Shown: in pieces, positions 29,233 to 38,140 of the stretch | How the letters are laid out: each line of letters begins with the position of its first letter | Numbering within the stretch: position 1 is the stretch's first letter | Assembly: GCF_001422665.1 (NCBI RefSeq) | Contig: NZ_LMLU01000001.1 | Span: 912,797 to 976,796, forward strand | Origin: Arthrobacter sp. Leaf234 | GTDB lineage: Bacteria; Actinomycetota; Actinomycetes; Actinomycetales; Micrococcaceae | Length of the DNA stretch: 64,000 nt | Direction: 5' to 3' | Notes under the pieces: model-generated | The model's input: only the letters and a program-made list of their open reading frames with translations | Database searches by the model: none | Told to the model about the DNA's origin: nothing | Program-made: the position numbers and the translations under genes

Positions 29233-30834
29233 ATGCCCACACTGGCCCCTCCCGGCCCGGCCGCAACGCGCCCGCCGAAGAAGACCGCCCTCCGCGCCGA
29301 CTCGACCCTCGGCCTGCTCGTGAAGATCGTGCTGCTCGGGCTCGTGGACGCATTCGCCGTCTACGTCATGATCACCCTCTTCCTGCAGGAGAAATGGCTG
29401 GTCCTCGTGTTCGCCGCCGTCGTGACGGTGCTGATCAACTGGGTCTACCTGCGCCGGGGCGGCCTGCCCGCCAAGTACCTGGCGCCCGGCATCTTCTTCC
29501 TGGTGATCTTCCAGGTCTTCGTCATGATCTACAGCGGCTACGTGGCCTTCACCAACTACGGCGACGGGCACAACAGCACCAAGGCCGACGCCGTGAACGC
29601 CATCCAGCTCTCGGCACAGCAGCGCGTCCCCGACTCGCCCGCGTACCGGGTCACGATCCTCGAGCGCGACGGCGTCTTCCACCTCCTGGCCACCGAGCCC
29701 GACGGCACGGTCTCGGTCGGCACCACGGGTGAGCCGCTGGAGGAGGCCGAGGACGCCGTCACGGACGGCACCGGCAAGGGCACGGAACTCGAGGGCTACC
29801 GCGCCCTGCAGTTCGGCGAGGTCCTCGCGAACCAGGCGGACATCCTCGCGATCACGGTCCCATTCTCCGACGACCCCGAGGACGGCAGCCTGAAGACCGG
29901 CGACGGCTCCAACGCCTACGTGTACCGCCCGTCGCTGAGCTACGACGAGGACACCAGCACCTTCACGGACCTCGAGACCGGCGCCACCTACTCCGATCGC
30001 GGCGAGGGCTCGTTCCAGTCCGAGGACGGCGAGCAGCTCAGTACCGGATGGAAGATCAATGTCGGCCTCGACAACTTCACGAAGGCGTTCTCGGACCAGA
30101 ACATCCGGGGGCCGCTCCTCCAGGTGGTCCTCTGGACCTTCACCTTCGCGATCGTCTCGGTGCTCTCGACCTTCGCGCTCGGGCTCTTCCTCGCCAACGC
30201 CTTCAACCTGCCGGACCTCCGCGGGAAGCGGATCTACCGGATCCTGATGATCCTGCCGTACGCCTTCCCGGCGTTCCTGGCCGGCCTCGTCTGGTCCGGT
30301 CTGCTCAACCCGGAGTTCGGGTTCGTCAACAACACCTTCTTCGGCGGCGCGGACATCCCCTGGCTGACCGACCCGGTCCTCGCGAAGGTCAGCGTGCTCG
30401 TGGTCAACCTGTGGCTCGGGTTCCCCTACATGTTCCTGGTGTGCACGGGAGCGCTGCAGTCGCTGCCCGAGGAGGTCAACGAGGCCGCCCGCATGGACGG
30501 TGCCTCCGCCTGGCGTACCTTCACCGCCATCAAGCTGCCGCTGCTGCTCGTCTCCGTGGCGCCCCTGCTGATCGCGAGCTTCGCGTTCAACTTCAACAAC
30601 TTCAACGTCATCTACATGCTGACGGACGGCGGGCCCCGCTTCGACAACACGACGGCGAACATCGGCCACACCGACATCCTCATCACCATGGTCTACGAGA
30701 TCGCCTTCGGGACAGGTGTGGGCCGCGACTACGGCCTCGCCAGTGCCCTGTCCATCATCATCTTCATCATCGTCGCCGTGATCTCCGCCATCAGTTTCCG
30801 GCAGACCAAGGCTCTGGAGGACATCAACGGATGA
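29233..30834 (+). CDS. malF: Maltodextrin ABC transporter permease (MalF-like)
   Basis: A 533-residue permease with three N-terminal membrane helices, a large external domain of about 150 residues (residues about 105-275) as in enterobacterial MalF, then the five-helix core. The EAA loop that contacts the ATPase is SLPEEVNEAARMDGASAWRTFTAIKLP. The short permeases of many Gram-positive sugar importers lack the external domain. Its stop overlaps the malG start (ATGA). No ATP-binding subunit lies in the operon. Confidence 0.93.
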   Translation: MPTLAPPGPAATRPPKKTALRADSTLGLLVKIVLLGLVDAFAVYVMITLFLQEKWLVLVFAAVVTVLINWVYLRRGGLPAKYLAPGIFFLVIFQVFVMIYSGYVAFTNYGDGHNSTKADAVNAIQLSAQQRVPDSPAYRVTILERDGVFHLLATEPDGTVSVGTTGEPLEEAEDAVTDGTGKGTELEGYRALQFGEVLANQADILAITVPFSDDPEDGSLKTGDGSNAYVYRPSLSYDEDTSTFTDLETGATYSDRGEGSFQSEDGEQLSTGWKINVGLDNFTKAFSDQNIRGPLLQVVLWTFTFAIVSVLSTFALGLFLANAFNLPDLRGKRIYRILMILPYAFPAFLAGLVWSGLLNPEFGFVNNTFFGGADIPWLTDPVLAKVSVLVVNLWLGFPYMFLVCTGALQSLPEEVNEAARMDGASAWRTFTAIKLPLLLVSVAPLLIASFAFNFNNFNVIYMLTDGGPRFDNTTANIGHTDILITMVYEIAFGTGVGRDYGLASALSIIIFIIVAVISAISFRQTKALEDING

Positions 30835-31772
30835 CCACGTTCATCGATCCGCAGGCAGTAGCACCGGCACCCACCCCGTCCGGGGGGTCCGGTTCCGTCC
30901 CCGCACAGCGCAAGCGTTCCTTCGGCCAGTGGTTCCGGCACAAGGGCTGGCGGCACGTGGTCGGCGTCGTCACGACGGTCTTCGCCGTGTTCCCCCTCCT
31001 GTACGTCCTCTCCGCCGCCCTGAACTCGAACGGCACCATGGCCGGGTCCAACGCCCTGTTCACCGCGTTCGACGGTGGCAACTTCGAGGCCCTGTTCAGC
31101 GATCCCACGCGTCCCTTCGGCCGCTGGTTCATGAACACCATGGTGATCGGCGTGGTGACGAGCGCGGCCACCGTGTTCCTCGGGGCGCTGGCCGCCTACG
31201 CGTTCAGCCGCATGCGCTTCACGGGGCGCCGCGTCAGCCTGCTGTCGCTGCTGATCCTCCAGATGTTCCCCCAGCTGCTCGCCGTCGTCGCGATCTTCCT
31301 GCTCCTCAATGCGATCACCGACGTCGTGCCCTGGCTGGGCCTCGGCAGCCAGCTCGGCCTGATCATGGTCTACCTCGGCGGAGCGCTCGGCGTGAACACG
31401 TACCTCATGTACGGGTTCTTCAACACCGTGCCGAAGTCGCTCGACGAGGCCGCGCGGATCGACGGCGCGAGCCACGTGCAGGTGTTCTTCACGATCATCC
31501 TGCCGCTCGTCACGCCGATCCTCGCCGTCGTCGGGCTGCTGGCGTTCATCGGGCTGAGCAGCGAGTTCGTCATCGCCAGCGTGGTGCTCACGGACCCGGA
31601 GTCGCAGACCCTCGCCGTGGGCCTCTACTCCTACGTGGCGCAGCAGCGCTCCGAGAACTGGGGCGTCTTCGCCGCCGGCGCCGTGCTGGCAGCGGTCCCG
31701 GTGATGGCCCTGTTCCTGTTCCTGCAGAAGTACATCACCAACGGTCTCGTGGCCGGTTCCGTCAAGGGCTGA
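30831..31772 (+). CDS. malG: Maltodextrin ABC transporter permease (MalG-like)
   Basis: A 313-residue permease with six membrane helices after a charged N-terminal tail. The EAA loop is TVPKSLDEAARIDGASHVQVFFTIILP, and the C-terminus ends KYITNGLVAGSVKG, the typical MalG ending. It pairs with MalF to form the channel. It overlaps malF by 4 bp and is followed after 3 bp by the GTG of a GH13 enzyme, so import and breakdown are co-expressed. Confidence 0.94.
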   Translation: MTTFIDPQAVAPAPTPSGGSGSVPAQRKRSFGQWFRHKGWRHVVGVVTTVFAVFPLLYVLSAALNSNGTMAGSNALFTAFDGGNFEALFSDPTRPFGRWFMNTMVIGVVTSAATVFLGALAAYAFSRMRFTGRRVSLLSLLILQMFPQLLAVVAIFLLLNAITDVVPWLGLGSQLGLIMVYLGGALGVNTYLMYGFFNTVPKSLDEAARIDGASHVQVFFTIILPLVTPILAVVGLLAFIGLSSEFVIASVVLTDPESQTLAVGLYSYVAQQRSENWGVFAAGAVLAAVPVMALFLFLQKYITNGLVAGSVKG

Positions 31773-31775
31773 CAC

Positions 31776-33689
31776 GTGCAGGAGTCCTTCCTGGCCCCGC
31801 ACCACGACGGGTCGCCGCTCTACGTCCCGCAGCAGTCACCGTCGCTGGGGGAGGAGCTCGTGATCCGCATCCGGGTCCCCGCCCTCTGGGGGCGCCCCGG
31901 ACGCGTGTTCGTCCGGTCCCTGCGCGACGGCGAAGCGCACTACGACGAGGCCCGGGGGCCGTCCGCAGGGAACGGCGACGCCGCGTGGTCGTGGTGGGAA
32001 GCGCGCGTCACCGCCGTGAACCCGACGCTGCGGTACCGCTTCCTCCTCGAGCTGCCGGGCGGGGACGGGCCGGTCCACCGCTGGCTCGGCGCCGTCGGGA
32101 TCTCGACCACGGACCCGGCCGACCGGGACGACTTCCGGATCGACTGCCGTCCGGCGCCGCCGGGCTGGGTGCAGGATGCCGTGGTCTACCAGGTGTTCCC
32201 GGACCGGTTCGGCCGGTCCGCGGACGGTCCGCCCCACGACGCGGTGCCGCGGGACCTGCCGGAGTGGGCGGTCGGGTGCGCCTGGCACGAGCCGGTCCAG
32301 CCGCACGGCGGGCTCACGCCCCGTCAGGTCTACGGGGGGACGCTCGACGGCGTCCGCGAGCGGCTCGATCACCTCGCCGACCTCGGCGCGAGCGTCCTCT
32401 ACCTCACCCCGTTCTTCCCCGCCCGTTCCAACCACCGCTACGACGCGACGACCTTCGACGTCGTCGACCCCCTCCTCGGCGGCGACGAGGCGCTCGTCCG
32501 CCTGGTCGGGGCGGCGCACGAGCGCGGTATCGCCGTCATCGGGGACCTGACCGTGAACCACACGGGCGATGGCCACGACTGGTTCCTGCAGGCACTCGCC
32601 GATCCCGCGAGCGCGGAGGCGGACTTCTACTACGTCAGCGACGACGGCACGGAGTACGCGAGCTGGTTCGGCGTCCCGAGCCTGCCGAAGCTCGACTGGT
32701 CCTCGGCCGAGCTGCGGCGCCGGTTCGTCGAGGGCCCGGATTCCGTGGTGGCGCGGTGGCTGCTCCCGCCGTTCGGCCTCGACGGGTGGCGCATCGACGT
32801 GGCCAACATGACCGGCCGCCACGGGGCCGAGGACCACAGCCGGGAGGTCGCCGCGCTCATCCGGGGCACCATGGACGCCGTGCGGCCGGGCCTGATGCTG
32901 ATCGCGGAATCCACGGGTGATGCCACGGAGGACCTCGCGGGCCGTGCATGGGACGGCGGCATGACCTACTCCCACTTCACGCGGCCGCTCTGGCAATGGC
33001 TGAGCCGGGGGGCGGGCGTGACGGCGGACCTCAACTTCTTCGGCACACCGGTGCGGGGTGTCCCCCGGATCGAGGGCCGGGACCTGGTGTCCACGCACAC
33101 CGCCCTCGCCTCGGGCTTCTCCTGGCGGGTCCGGACCCAGACCCTGACCGCGCTGAACACGCACGACACCGCGCGGGCCGCGTCCGTCATGATCGAGGGC
33201 GGACCGGCCGTCGGGCTGGTGCTCGCCTGCTTCCTCCCCGGGCTGCCCACCCTGTTCGCCGGCGACGAGTTCGGCCTGTCCGGAGTCAACGGCGAGGACT
33301 CCCGGACGCCCCTGCCCTGGGGGGCGGCCGACGGTGCCTCCGGGAGCCTGAGCGCCCACCTCCGGTCCCTCACCGCGCTCCGCGAGGCTTCCCCCGCCCT
33401 GCGGCAGGGGTCGGTGCGATGGCTCGCTGCGGACGCGGACGCCGTCGTCCTCCTCCGCGAGCACGAGGAGGAGTGCGTGCTCCTGGTCGCGGCGCGGGCC
33501 GACTACGACGGCGTCCGGGTCCCGTCCGGGCTCCTGCCGGGGAGCTGGGCCGATGCGGAACCGATCGGCCTGCGCCTGCCCGGCGGCGGAGTCGTCGCAG
33601 GCACCGACGGCCTCGTGTTCTCCGGGCAGGGTCCGGGGGCGCAGGCGTGGCGCCTCCCCGGCACCGGCCCCGGCGGTCGGGACCGCTGA
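31776..33689 (+). CDS. GH13 enzyme of the cyclomaltodextrinase/neopullulanase group
   Basis: A 637-residue cytoplasmic enzyme. Residues 1-125 form a beta-sandwich N-domain as in maltogenic amylases (LVIRIRVPALWGRPGRVFVRSL, NPTLRYRFLLELPGG). The barrel follows: WVQDAVVYQVFPDRF, VIGDLTVNHTGDGHDWF, DGWRIDVANMTGRHG (nucleophile Asp), GLMLIAESTGD (acid Glu), ALNTHDTARA. The C-terminal beta domain follows. It would cut maltodextrins or cyclodextrins after import. Last gene of the mal operon; the GTG start is 3 bp after malG. The exact substrate cannot be told from sequence. Confidence 0.9.
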   Translation: MQESFLAPHHDGSPLYVPQQSPSLGEELVIRIRVPALWGRPGRVFVRSLRDGEAHYDEARGPSAGNGDAAWSWWEARVTAVNPTLRYRFLLELPGGDGPVHRWLGAVGISTTDPADRDDFRIDCRPAPPGWVQDAVVYQVFPDRFGRSADGPPHDAVPRDLPEWAVGCAWHEPVQPHGGLTPRQVYGGTLDGVRERLDHLADLGASVLYLTPFFPARSNHRYDATTFDVVDPLLGGDEALVRLVGAAHERGIAVIGDLTVNHTGDGHDWFLQALADPASAEADFYYVSDDGTEYASWFGVPSLPKLDWSSAELRRRFVEGPDSVVARWLLPPFGLDGWRIDVANMTGRHGAEDHSREVAALIRGTMDAVRPGLMLIAESTGDATEDLAGRAWDGGMTYSHFTRPLWQWLSRGAGVTADLNFFGTPVRGVPRIEGRDLVSTHTALASGFSWRVRTQTLTALNTHDTARAASVMIEGGPAVGLVLACFLPGLPTLFAGDEFGLSGVNGEDSRTPLPWGAADGASGSLSAHLRSLTALREASPALRQGSVRWLAADADAVVLLREHEEECVLLVAARADYDGVRVPSGLLPGSWADAEPIGLRLPGGGVVAGTDGLVFSGQGPGAQAWRLPGTGPGGRDR

Positions 33690-33728
33690 ACGCCGTCGTG
33701 CCCGTCCGGACCGGGTGCGGTCCTGGGG

Positions 33729-34718
33729 TCAGCGATGTGCGGAGAGCGGGCGTGCAGGGTGCGCGGCGAGCGCCCGGTGCGCCCTCAGGAAGCCGTCGGC
33801 CACGTCCCAGGCGGCGATGATCACGACGGCGGCGACCACGATGCCGCCCGCCGTCCACCCGCCTCCCGCTGCGACCGCCGGATCCCACCCCACGGCGTCG
33901 GTGAAGGCCGGATTGAGCACCCTGCCGCCGGCCCACAGCAGGAGGGCAGGCACGGCGAACGCGAGCCCCAGCACGAGGTTGACCACTGCGGACCACCAGG
34001 ACCAGCCGCGTCGATAGACCCGGAGGGCGAAGAGGGCTTCGGCGGCGATCAGGCCGAGGAACCACGGGATCCAGAAGGACCACAGTGCCGGGTCAAGCAG
34101 CGGGACGGCTCCGCCGGCCTCGTCCCGGACCACCGAGCGGAGCTGCTGCCAGACGATCGCGCCGGCGAACAGGCCGAGGAACACCAGGGAGGCGATGAAC
34201 TCGGGCAGGCGTGCGCTCCGGTCGTGGTCGGGCAGGTCGGGCAGGCGGTCGACGGTCCACTCCATGGTGCCGTCGGTGGTCCCGCTGCGTTCCAGGACGA
34301 CGAACAGCAGGGTGGTCCAGAAACCGATGTGGACCGTGGCGGTGATCGCCGTGGACACCGCGCTGCCGATCGCACCGCCGATGCTCCCGGTGGTGAGCAG
34401 CCGGACGACCAGGACGGCCACCGTCGCGAGGGGGACGACGATGAGCAGGACGGTCCTGAGGAGCCTGAGCCAGTCGAGGTAGTAGCGGGGTCCGATCAGC
34501 GTGAGTGGTCGGTCGACGTAGTCCGCGGCGAGCCGTTCCGGATCCCCCAGCTCGGAGAGTGCGTCCCGTTCGGCGGCTGCGGGATCGTGGCGGGTGGCGG
34601 TCCGCGCCTCGACGGCGCCCTCGATCAGGTCCCTGATGTCGAGTTCGAGATCCGGCCGTTCGGATTCGGGAACGGTGCGGACAGCGGCCCAGATGTAGCG
34701 GTCGGTCAGGCTGGTCAT
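33729..34718 (-). CDS. HAAS-type (DUF1700-like) multi-pass membrane protein
   Basis: A 329-residue protein. The N-terminal about 75 residues (MTSLTDRYIWAAVRTVPESERPDLELDIRDLIEGAV..., AERDALSELGDPERLAADYVDRP) match the HAAS signalling/permease-prefix domain that accompanies PadR regulators. About seven hydrophobic segments follow. Its ATG overlaps the end of the padR gene by 4 bp. The pair resembles known PadR-controlled membrane stress modules; its role is unknown. Confidence 0.8.
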   Translation of the reverse strand: MTSLTDRYIWAAVRTVPESERPDLELDIRDLIEGAVEARTATRHDPAAAERDALSELGDPERLAADYVDRPLTLIGPRYYLDWLRLLRTVLLIVVPLATVAVLVVRLLTTGSIGGAIGSAVSTAITATVHIGFWTTLLFVVLERSGTTDGTMEWTVDRLPDLPDHDRSARLPEFIASLVFLGLFAGAIVWQQLRSVVRDEAGGAVPLLDPALWSFWIPWFLGLIAAEALFALRVYRRGWSWWSAVVNLVLGLAFAVPALLLWAGGRVLNPAFTDAVGWDPAVAAGGGWTAGGIVVAAVVIIAAWDVADGFLRAHRALAAHPARPLSAHR

Positions 34719-35059
34719 GGTTCTTCCCCTTCGGAGAGGCGATGCAGTGATGCGGTCAGCCGATCCCAGTCGTCGGTGAGGAGTGCGGCGAGGTCGTCGC
34801 CCGCCGGGCTCGTCCGGTAGAACTTCCTGGGACGGGACTCGGCGGTGTTCCACTCGCTGACCAGCAGCCCTTGCTTCTCGAGGCGGCGGAGGAGTGGGTA
34901 GAGCGTGTTCGCGTCGACCTGGATGCCCAGGACGTCGAGTGACTCGAGGAGCGAATAGCCGTAGTCGGGCGTTCGCAGCCGGGTGAGGCAGGCCAGGACG
35001 ACGGTTCCCCGCCGCAGTTCCTGCAGGTGCCCCGCAGTGAGGTCGTCGTCTCTGCTCAT
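34715..35059 (-). CDS. PadR-family transcriptional regulator
   Basis: A 114-residue PadR protein: ELRRGTVVLACLTRLRTPDYGYSLLESLDVLGIQVDANTLYPLLRRLEKQGLLVSEW is the complete winged helix, followed by RPRKFYRTSPAGDDLAALL, a typical short C-terminal dimerisation helix. ATG 35059 follows TATTAT plus seven bases, a leaderless layout, and a perfect palindrome covers the promoter, so strong autoregulation is likely. Co-transcribed with the HAAS membrane protein. Confidence 0.93.
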   Translation of the reverse strand: MSRDDDLTAGHLQELRRGTVVLACLTRLRTPDYGYSLLESLDVLGIQVDANTLYPLLRRLEKQGLLVSEWNTAESRPRKFYRTSPAGDDLAALLTDDWDRLTASLHRLSEGEEP

Positions 35060-35065
35060 GCCTGG

Positions 35066-35091
35066 AATAATACTGTGTGACGCACAGTATT
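35066..35091 (-). promoter_or_regulatory. padR leaderless promoter and PadR operator AATACTGTG-N5-CACAGTATT
   Basis: A perfect inverted repeat with 9-bp arms (35069-35077 and 35083-35091) and a 5-bp spacer lies directly at the -10 box TATTAT (reverse strand, 35067-35072) of padR. A dimer bound there would block the promoter. This is among the clearest operator-like palindromes in the window. Confidence 0.8.
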
Positions 35092-35197
35092 GGAAGAGGC
35101 ACGATGAAGTGCGGGAGCCGGAAGCGTTGGGGGCCCACCCCTGCCCCGTCCTCGGGTCCGGGTGGAATTTGTCGGAGGACGAGGGCAGACTGGAGGA

Positions 35198-35230
35198 ATG
35201 GCAGCCACTCCGGATCAGCACCATGCTTGA
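35198..35230 (+). other. Possible 10-codon upstream ORF overlapping the next start
   Basis: ATG 35198 opens a 10-residue frame (MAATPDQHHA) whose stop (35228-35230) lies just past the ATG of the membrane protein gene. CAGACT plus six bases precede it, a leaderless-like layout. Such overlap could couple translation of the main gene. Purely a sequence pattern; expression is unproven. Confidence 0.3.
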
Positions 35231-35789
35231 GGTTCTCGTCGAGACCCTGGCGGTCGGTGCCGGGGTGCTCGCGACCATCGGAGCGGGAACGGGCATCGCC
35301 GGCTGGCTCGTGGTGCGGAAGGTCAGGCGCTCGCGCGTCATCGAGCGCACCCGGGACCGCGGCATGCTCGCGGCCCGCGCGTACGCCCCGGACCGACTCA
35401 CGCGTGAACCCGCACGGCTCATCGGCGAACTCAAGCGGTCTTCGCGCGCCACCCACCTCGCGCTGCAGGAAGCCTCCGAACAGGGGCGGCCGGTCGGGGA
35501 CCTGCCGCGGGCCGCAGCGGAGATCGACCGGGCAGCGGCGTCCATCGAGAACATGCTGCGCACCGCGGACCGGGAGCCCAACCGGCAGCTCAAGGAGGAG
35601 TTGACCACCGATCTCGCCGCCCAGGCCAAGGCCCTCGACGAGCTCTCGGCGGAACTGCGCCGCAGCCTGCTGAAGACCTCGCGGTCCATCGACACCCGCC
35701 AGCTCGATCAGGCCACCACCCGTCTCCGGGGAGAGATCTCGGCCATGGGGACCTGGCGGGACACCTACGGGAACCGCCCGGACTGGTGA
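35223..35789 (+). CDS. Membrane-anchored coiled-coil hypothetical protein upstream of PspA
   Basis: A 188-residue protein with one N-terminal membrane helix (LETLAVGAGVLATIGAGTGIAGWLVV, preceded by few residues) and a long charged helical region rich in Arg, Glu and Ala (RAAAEIDRAAASIENMLRTADRE..., LRRSLLKTSRSIDTRQLDQATTRLRGEI). I know no domain that fits. It is followed after 52 bp by a PspA-family gene, so a membrane partner for PspA is a reasonable guess. The start is uncertain: ATG 35223 is overlapped by a 10-codon upstream mini-ORF (35198-35230), and TTG 35172 is in frame. Confidence 0.6.
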   Translation: MLEVLVETLAVGAGVLATIGAGTGIAGWLVVRKVRRSRVIERTRDRGMLAARAYAPDRLTREPARLIGELKRSSRATHLALQEASEQGRPVGDLPRAAAEIDRAAASIENMLRTADREPNRQLKEELTTDLAAQAKALDELSAELRRSLLKTSRSIDTRQLDQATTRLRGEISAMGTWRDTYGNRPDW

Positions 35790-35841
35790 TCGGTTCAGTC
35801 TGGGAGGGACGACACCACTTCAGCGACCACCGGGGGTCCAC

Positions 35842-36543
35842 GTGACGATCAGACGGCGTATCACGCGCATCGTGAAGGCCAACCGCAGTGCCGCCGTGGA
35901 GGCGAAGCAGGACCCGCGCGTCGAGGCGCAGAACGCGCAGGCGGCGCAGCGCACCCTGCTCGACCAGGCGCGGAGGGGCGCTGCCGACGTCGCCGCCCAC
36001 CACCACCGGGTGGGGCTGGCCGCGAACGAGGCGGCGGCCTACCTCAACCGGGTGGAAGCCGCCGTGGCTGCGGCGGTCCGGCGTGGGGACGACGACGCCG
36101 CCCGTGCCGCCATCCGGGAGTCCATGACGGCGCGGCGACGCCTCGACACCCTCACCGCCCAGCTCCGCGAGGCCGAGCAGCAGGCCCGGCGGCTCCACGA
36201 GGACGTGCAGCGGCTGGAACACCGCGTCCGGCAGAACGCGATGGAGTACGACGCGATGGTCGCGCGGCGTGCGGCGGCACAGGCCGCCATCGGCGTCCAC
36301 GAGGCCCTCGCATCCTCCTCCCGTGAGGCCGCCTCGATCGAGGCGGCCCGCCGCAGCGCCGAGCTCGAGGTCCGCCGCTTCGAGGCGCAGGCCCGGGCGC
36401 GCGAGGAGCTGTCCTGGTCCGACCCGTCGTCGCCCCGGCTCCAGCAGGCGTTCGAGGAGCTGGAGGCGGAGGCGTCCGTGCAGCAGCAGCTCGACGAGCT
36501 GAAACGTCGGGACCACCGGGGCGGTCCGCCGGCGCAGTACTGA
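35842..36543 (+). CDS. PspA/IM30-family protein
   Basis: A 233-residue cytoplasmic coiled-coil protein: RRRITRIVKANRSAAVEAKQDPR is an N-terminal amphipathic region, followed by long Ala/Arg/Glu-rich helices (AAAYLNRVEAAVAAAVRRGDDDAARAAI, LREAEQQARRLHEDVQRLEHRV), the organisation of phage-shock/IM30 proteins that protect the membrane. It has no predicted membrane span. The start is GTG 35842 after a GGGGGT site. Paired with the membrane protein gene upstream. Confidence 0.75.
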   Translation: MTIRRRITRIVKANRSAAVEAKQDPRVEAQNAQAAQRTLLDQARRGAADVAAHHHRVGLAANEAAAYLNRVEAAVAAAVRRGDDDAARAAIRESMTARRRLDTLTAQLREAEQQARRLHEDVQRLEHRVRQNAMEYDAMVARRAAAQAAIGVHEALASSSREAASIEAARRSAELEVRRFEAQARAREELSWSDPSSPRLQQAFEELEAEASVQQQLDELKRRDHRGGPPAQY

Positions 36544-36636
36544 GCGCGCTGCGCCCTCCCGCGACCTGTGCCGGAGGGGATCGAAGGGCCGGACGGCCCG
36601 GTATCCGCTGCCCCGGGGACGGTCGGAGCCCGTTGC

Positions 36637-36651
36637 TACAGTGAGCCCATG
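36637..36651 (+). promoter_or_regulatory. Leaderless promoter and start of the SDR gene
   Basis: TACAGT (36637-36642) is followed by six bases and then ATG 36649. This leaderless geometry fixes the start against the longer frame beginning at 36568. Confidence 0.55.
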
Positions 36652-37332
36652 ACTGAACTCAGCGGTACCCACGTCCTGGTCGTCGGCGCCACCGGTGTGC
36701 TCGGCGCGGAGCTGGCACGCCAGCTTGCCGCCCAGGGCGCGCAGCTCACCCTCTCGGGCCGGTCGGAGGAGAAGCTCGCGGTCCTCGCCGGCGACCTGGG
36801 GGAGGCCGTCGTCGGGCAGGTGGCCGCCGATCTCGGCAAGCCCACGGGGCCGGCCGACATCGCCGCTGCGGTGTACGGGCGGGAACTCCACGGCGTGGTG
36901 TTCGCCTCCGGCGTCGTCGCCTTCGGTCCTGCTGTGGAGGTGGACGACGACACCCTCGACGAACTGATGCTCGTGAACCTGCTCGGCTACATGCGGCTGA
37001 TGCGCGAGGTGGCGCCGAGGCTCGGCAAGGACTCCTTCATCGCCCAGATCAGTGCTGTCGTCGCCGAGAGTCCCACCGCGGGGATGGCCGCCTATTCCGC
37101 GACGAAGGCCGGCCTCAGTGCCTACGGGAAGGCGCTGACCCTCGAGCTGCGTCGACAGGGCGTACGCGTGCTCGACGCCAGGCCACCCCACACGGAGACC
37201 GGTCTCGCCACGAGGCCGATCGCCGGCGAGGCGCCGAAACTGCCGCAGGGCAAGGATCCCCGATCGGTCGCCGGGCGCATCATCACGGCCATCGTCGAGG
37301 GTGAGCGCGACCTGCCGTCGTCGGCCTTCTGA
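36649..37332 (+). CDS. Short-chain dehydrogenase/reductase
   Basis: A 227-residue Rossmann-fold oxidoreductase. The cofactor loop is VVGATGVLGAELARQL (TGxxxGxG-like, GATGVLG), NADP/NAD-binding; the active site is AQISAVVAE (Ser) and YSATK (Tyr, Lys). The arginine in SGRSEE after strand 2 favours NADPH. It is shorter than the usual 250 because the C-terminal substrate loop is brief. Substrate unknown; it stands alone between the PspA pair and a convergent operon. Confidence 0.88.
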   Translation: MTELSGTHVLVVGATGVLGAELARQLAAQGAQLTLSGRSEEKLAVLAGDLGEAVVGQVAADLGKPTGPADIAAAVYGRELHGVVFASGVVAFGPAVEVDDDTLDELMLVNLLGYMRLMREVAPRLGKDSFIAQISAVVAESPTAGMAAYSATKAGLSAYGKALTLELRRQGVRVLDARPPHTETGLATRPIAGEAPKLPQGKDPRSVAGRIITAIVEGERDLPSSAF

Positions 37333-37579
37333 CCCGCCCTGTCCGTGGCGCCGGCGCTGTCGGCGTCACGGTTCGGACCACCCCGGACGGCCGTTCGCCG
37401 TGGCCTGTCCCACGCTCGCGGACGTGCCCTGCGCGGGCGGTCCCCCCGACTCCCGCGCCCCGGCGGCGGCCTACGTCCGGAGGATCAGCACCGAGGTGGC
37501 CGCGGTGCAGACCAGGCCGAACAGTGCTGCCACCGCGCACCACGCGGTGTCCGCATCCCGTCCGTCGGGGCGCGAACGG

Positions 37580-38140
37580 TCAGGTGCCCGCTGTGCTGCG
37601 GCGGCCGGTGAGGGTCCCGACGGACTGGACGAGGGACCAGCCCAGCAGCACGAGCCCCGACCCGACCCCCGAGACGACGCCGACGAGGACGGCGTCGCGC
37701 GTCGAGAAGGCCAGCACCAGCCCGATCACGCCGAGGGCTGTCATCGCCGTCGCGATCGCGACCAGCTGACGCCGGCCCTCCGGCCACAGCCGCGCCAGCG
37801 GGAAGAAGTGCACGCCCACCACCAGGGCGATCCAGCCCAGCGCTGCGGCGGGTTCCACCTGCCGGAGCACGGCGAGGCCACCGAAGAGCGCGAGGGCCTC
37901 GATCAGGACCACGAACCAGTAGAACCGGGTGAATCCGGCGGGTCGGGCGCGCCCGGCCCGCCGGAGGTCCTGGGCGGTCCGCAGGAACCCGAGGACCACG
38001 ACGACGAACGCGGCCACGGCGGCGGCCCTCAGGGTGGTGGCGAGGACGACCGGCAGCCCGGTGGCGTTCACGAGGACGAACACCAGGCCGAACGATGCCC
38101 CGATGAGGTGGCCGACGAAGGTGGGGGAGCGGTAGGTCAT
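37580..38140 (-). CDS. Multi-pass membrane protein of unknown function
   Basis: A 186-residue protein with about six hydrophobic segments (VGHLIGASFGLVFVLVNATGL, AAAVAAFVVVVLGFL, FYWFVVLIEALALFGGLAVL, ALGWIALVVGVHFFPLARLW, then two more). The block GWIALVVGVHFFPLARLW recurs in actinobacterial small membrane proteins, but I cannot name a family. Its ATG overlaps the upstream gene by 4 bp (ATGA), so the two are translated together. Confidence 0.7.
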   Translation of the reverse strand: MTYRSPTFVGHLIGASFGLVFVLVNATGLPVVLATTLRAAAVAAFVVVVLGFLRTAQDLRRAGRARPAGFTRFYWFVVLIEALALFGGLAVLRQVEPAAALGWIALVVGVHFFPLARLWPEGRRQLVAIATAMTALGVIGLVLAFSTRDAVLVGVVSGVGSGLVLLGWSLVQSVGTLTGRRSTAGT

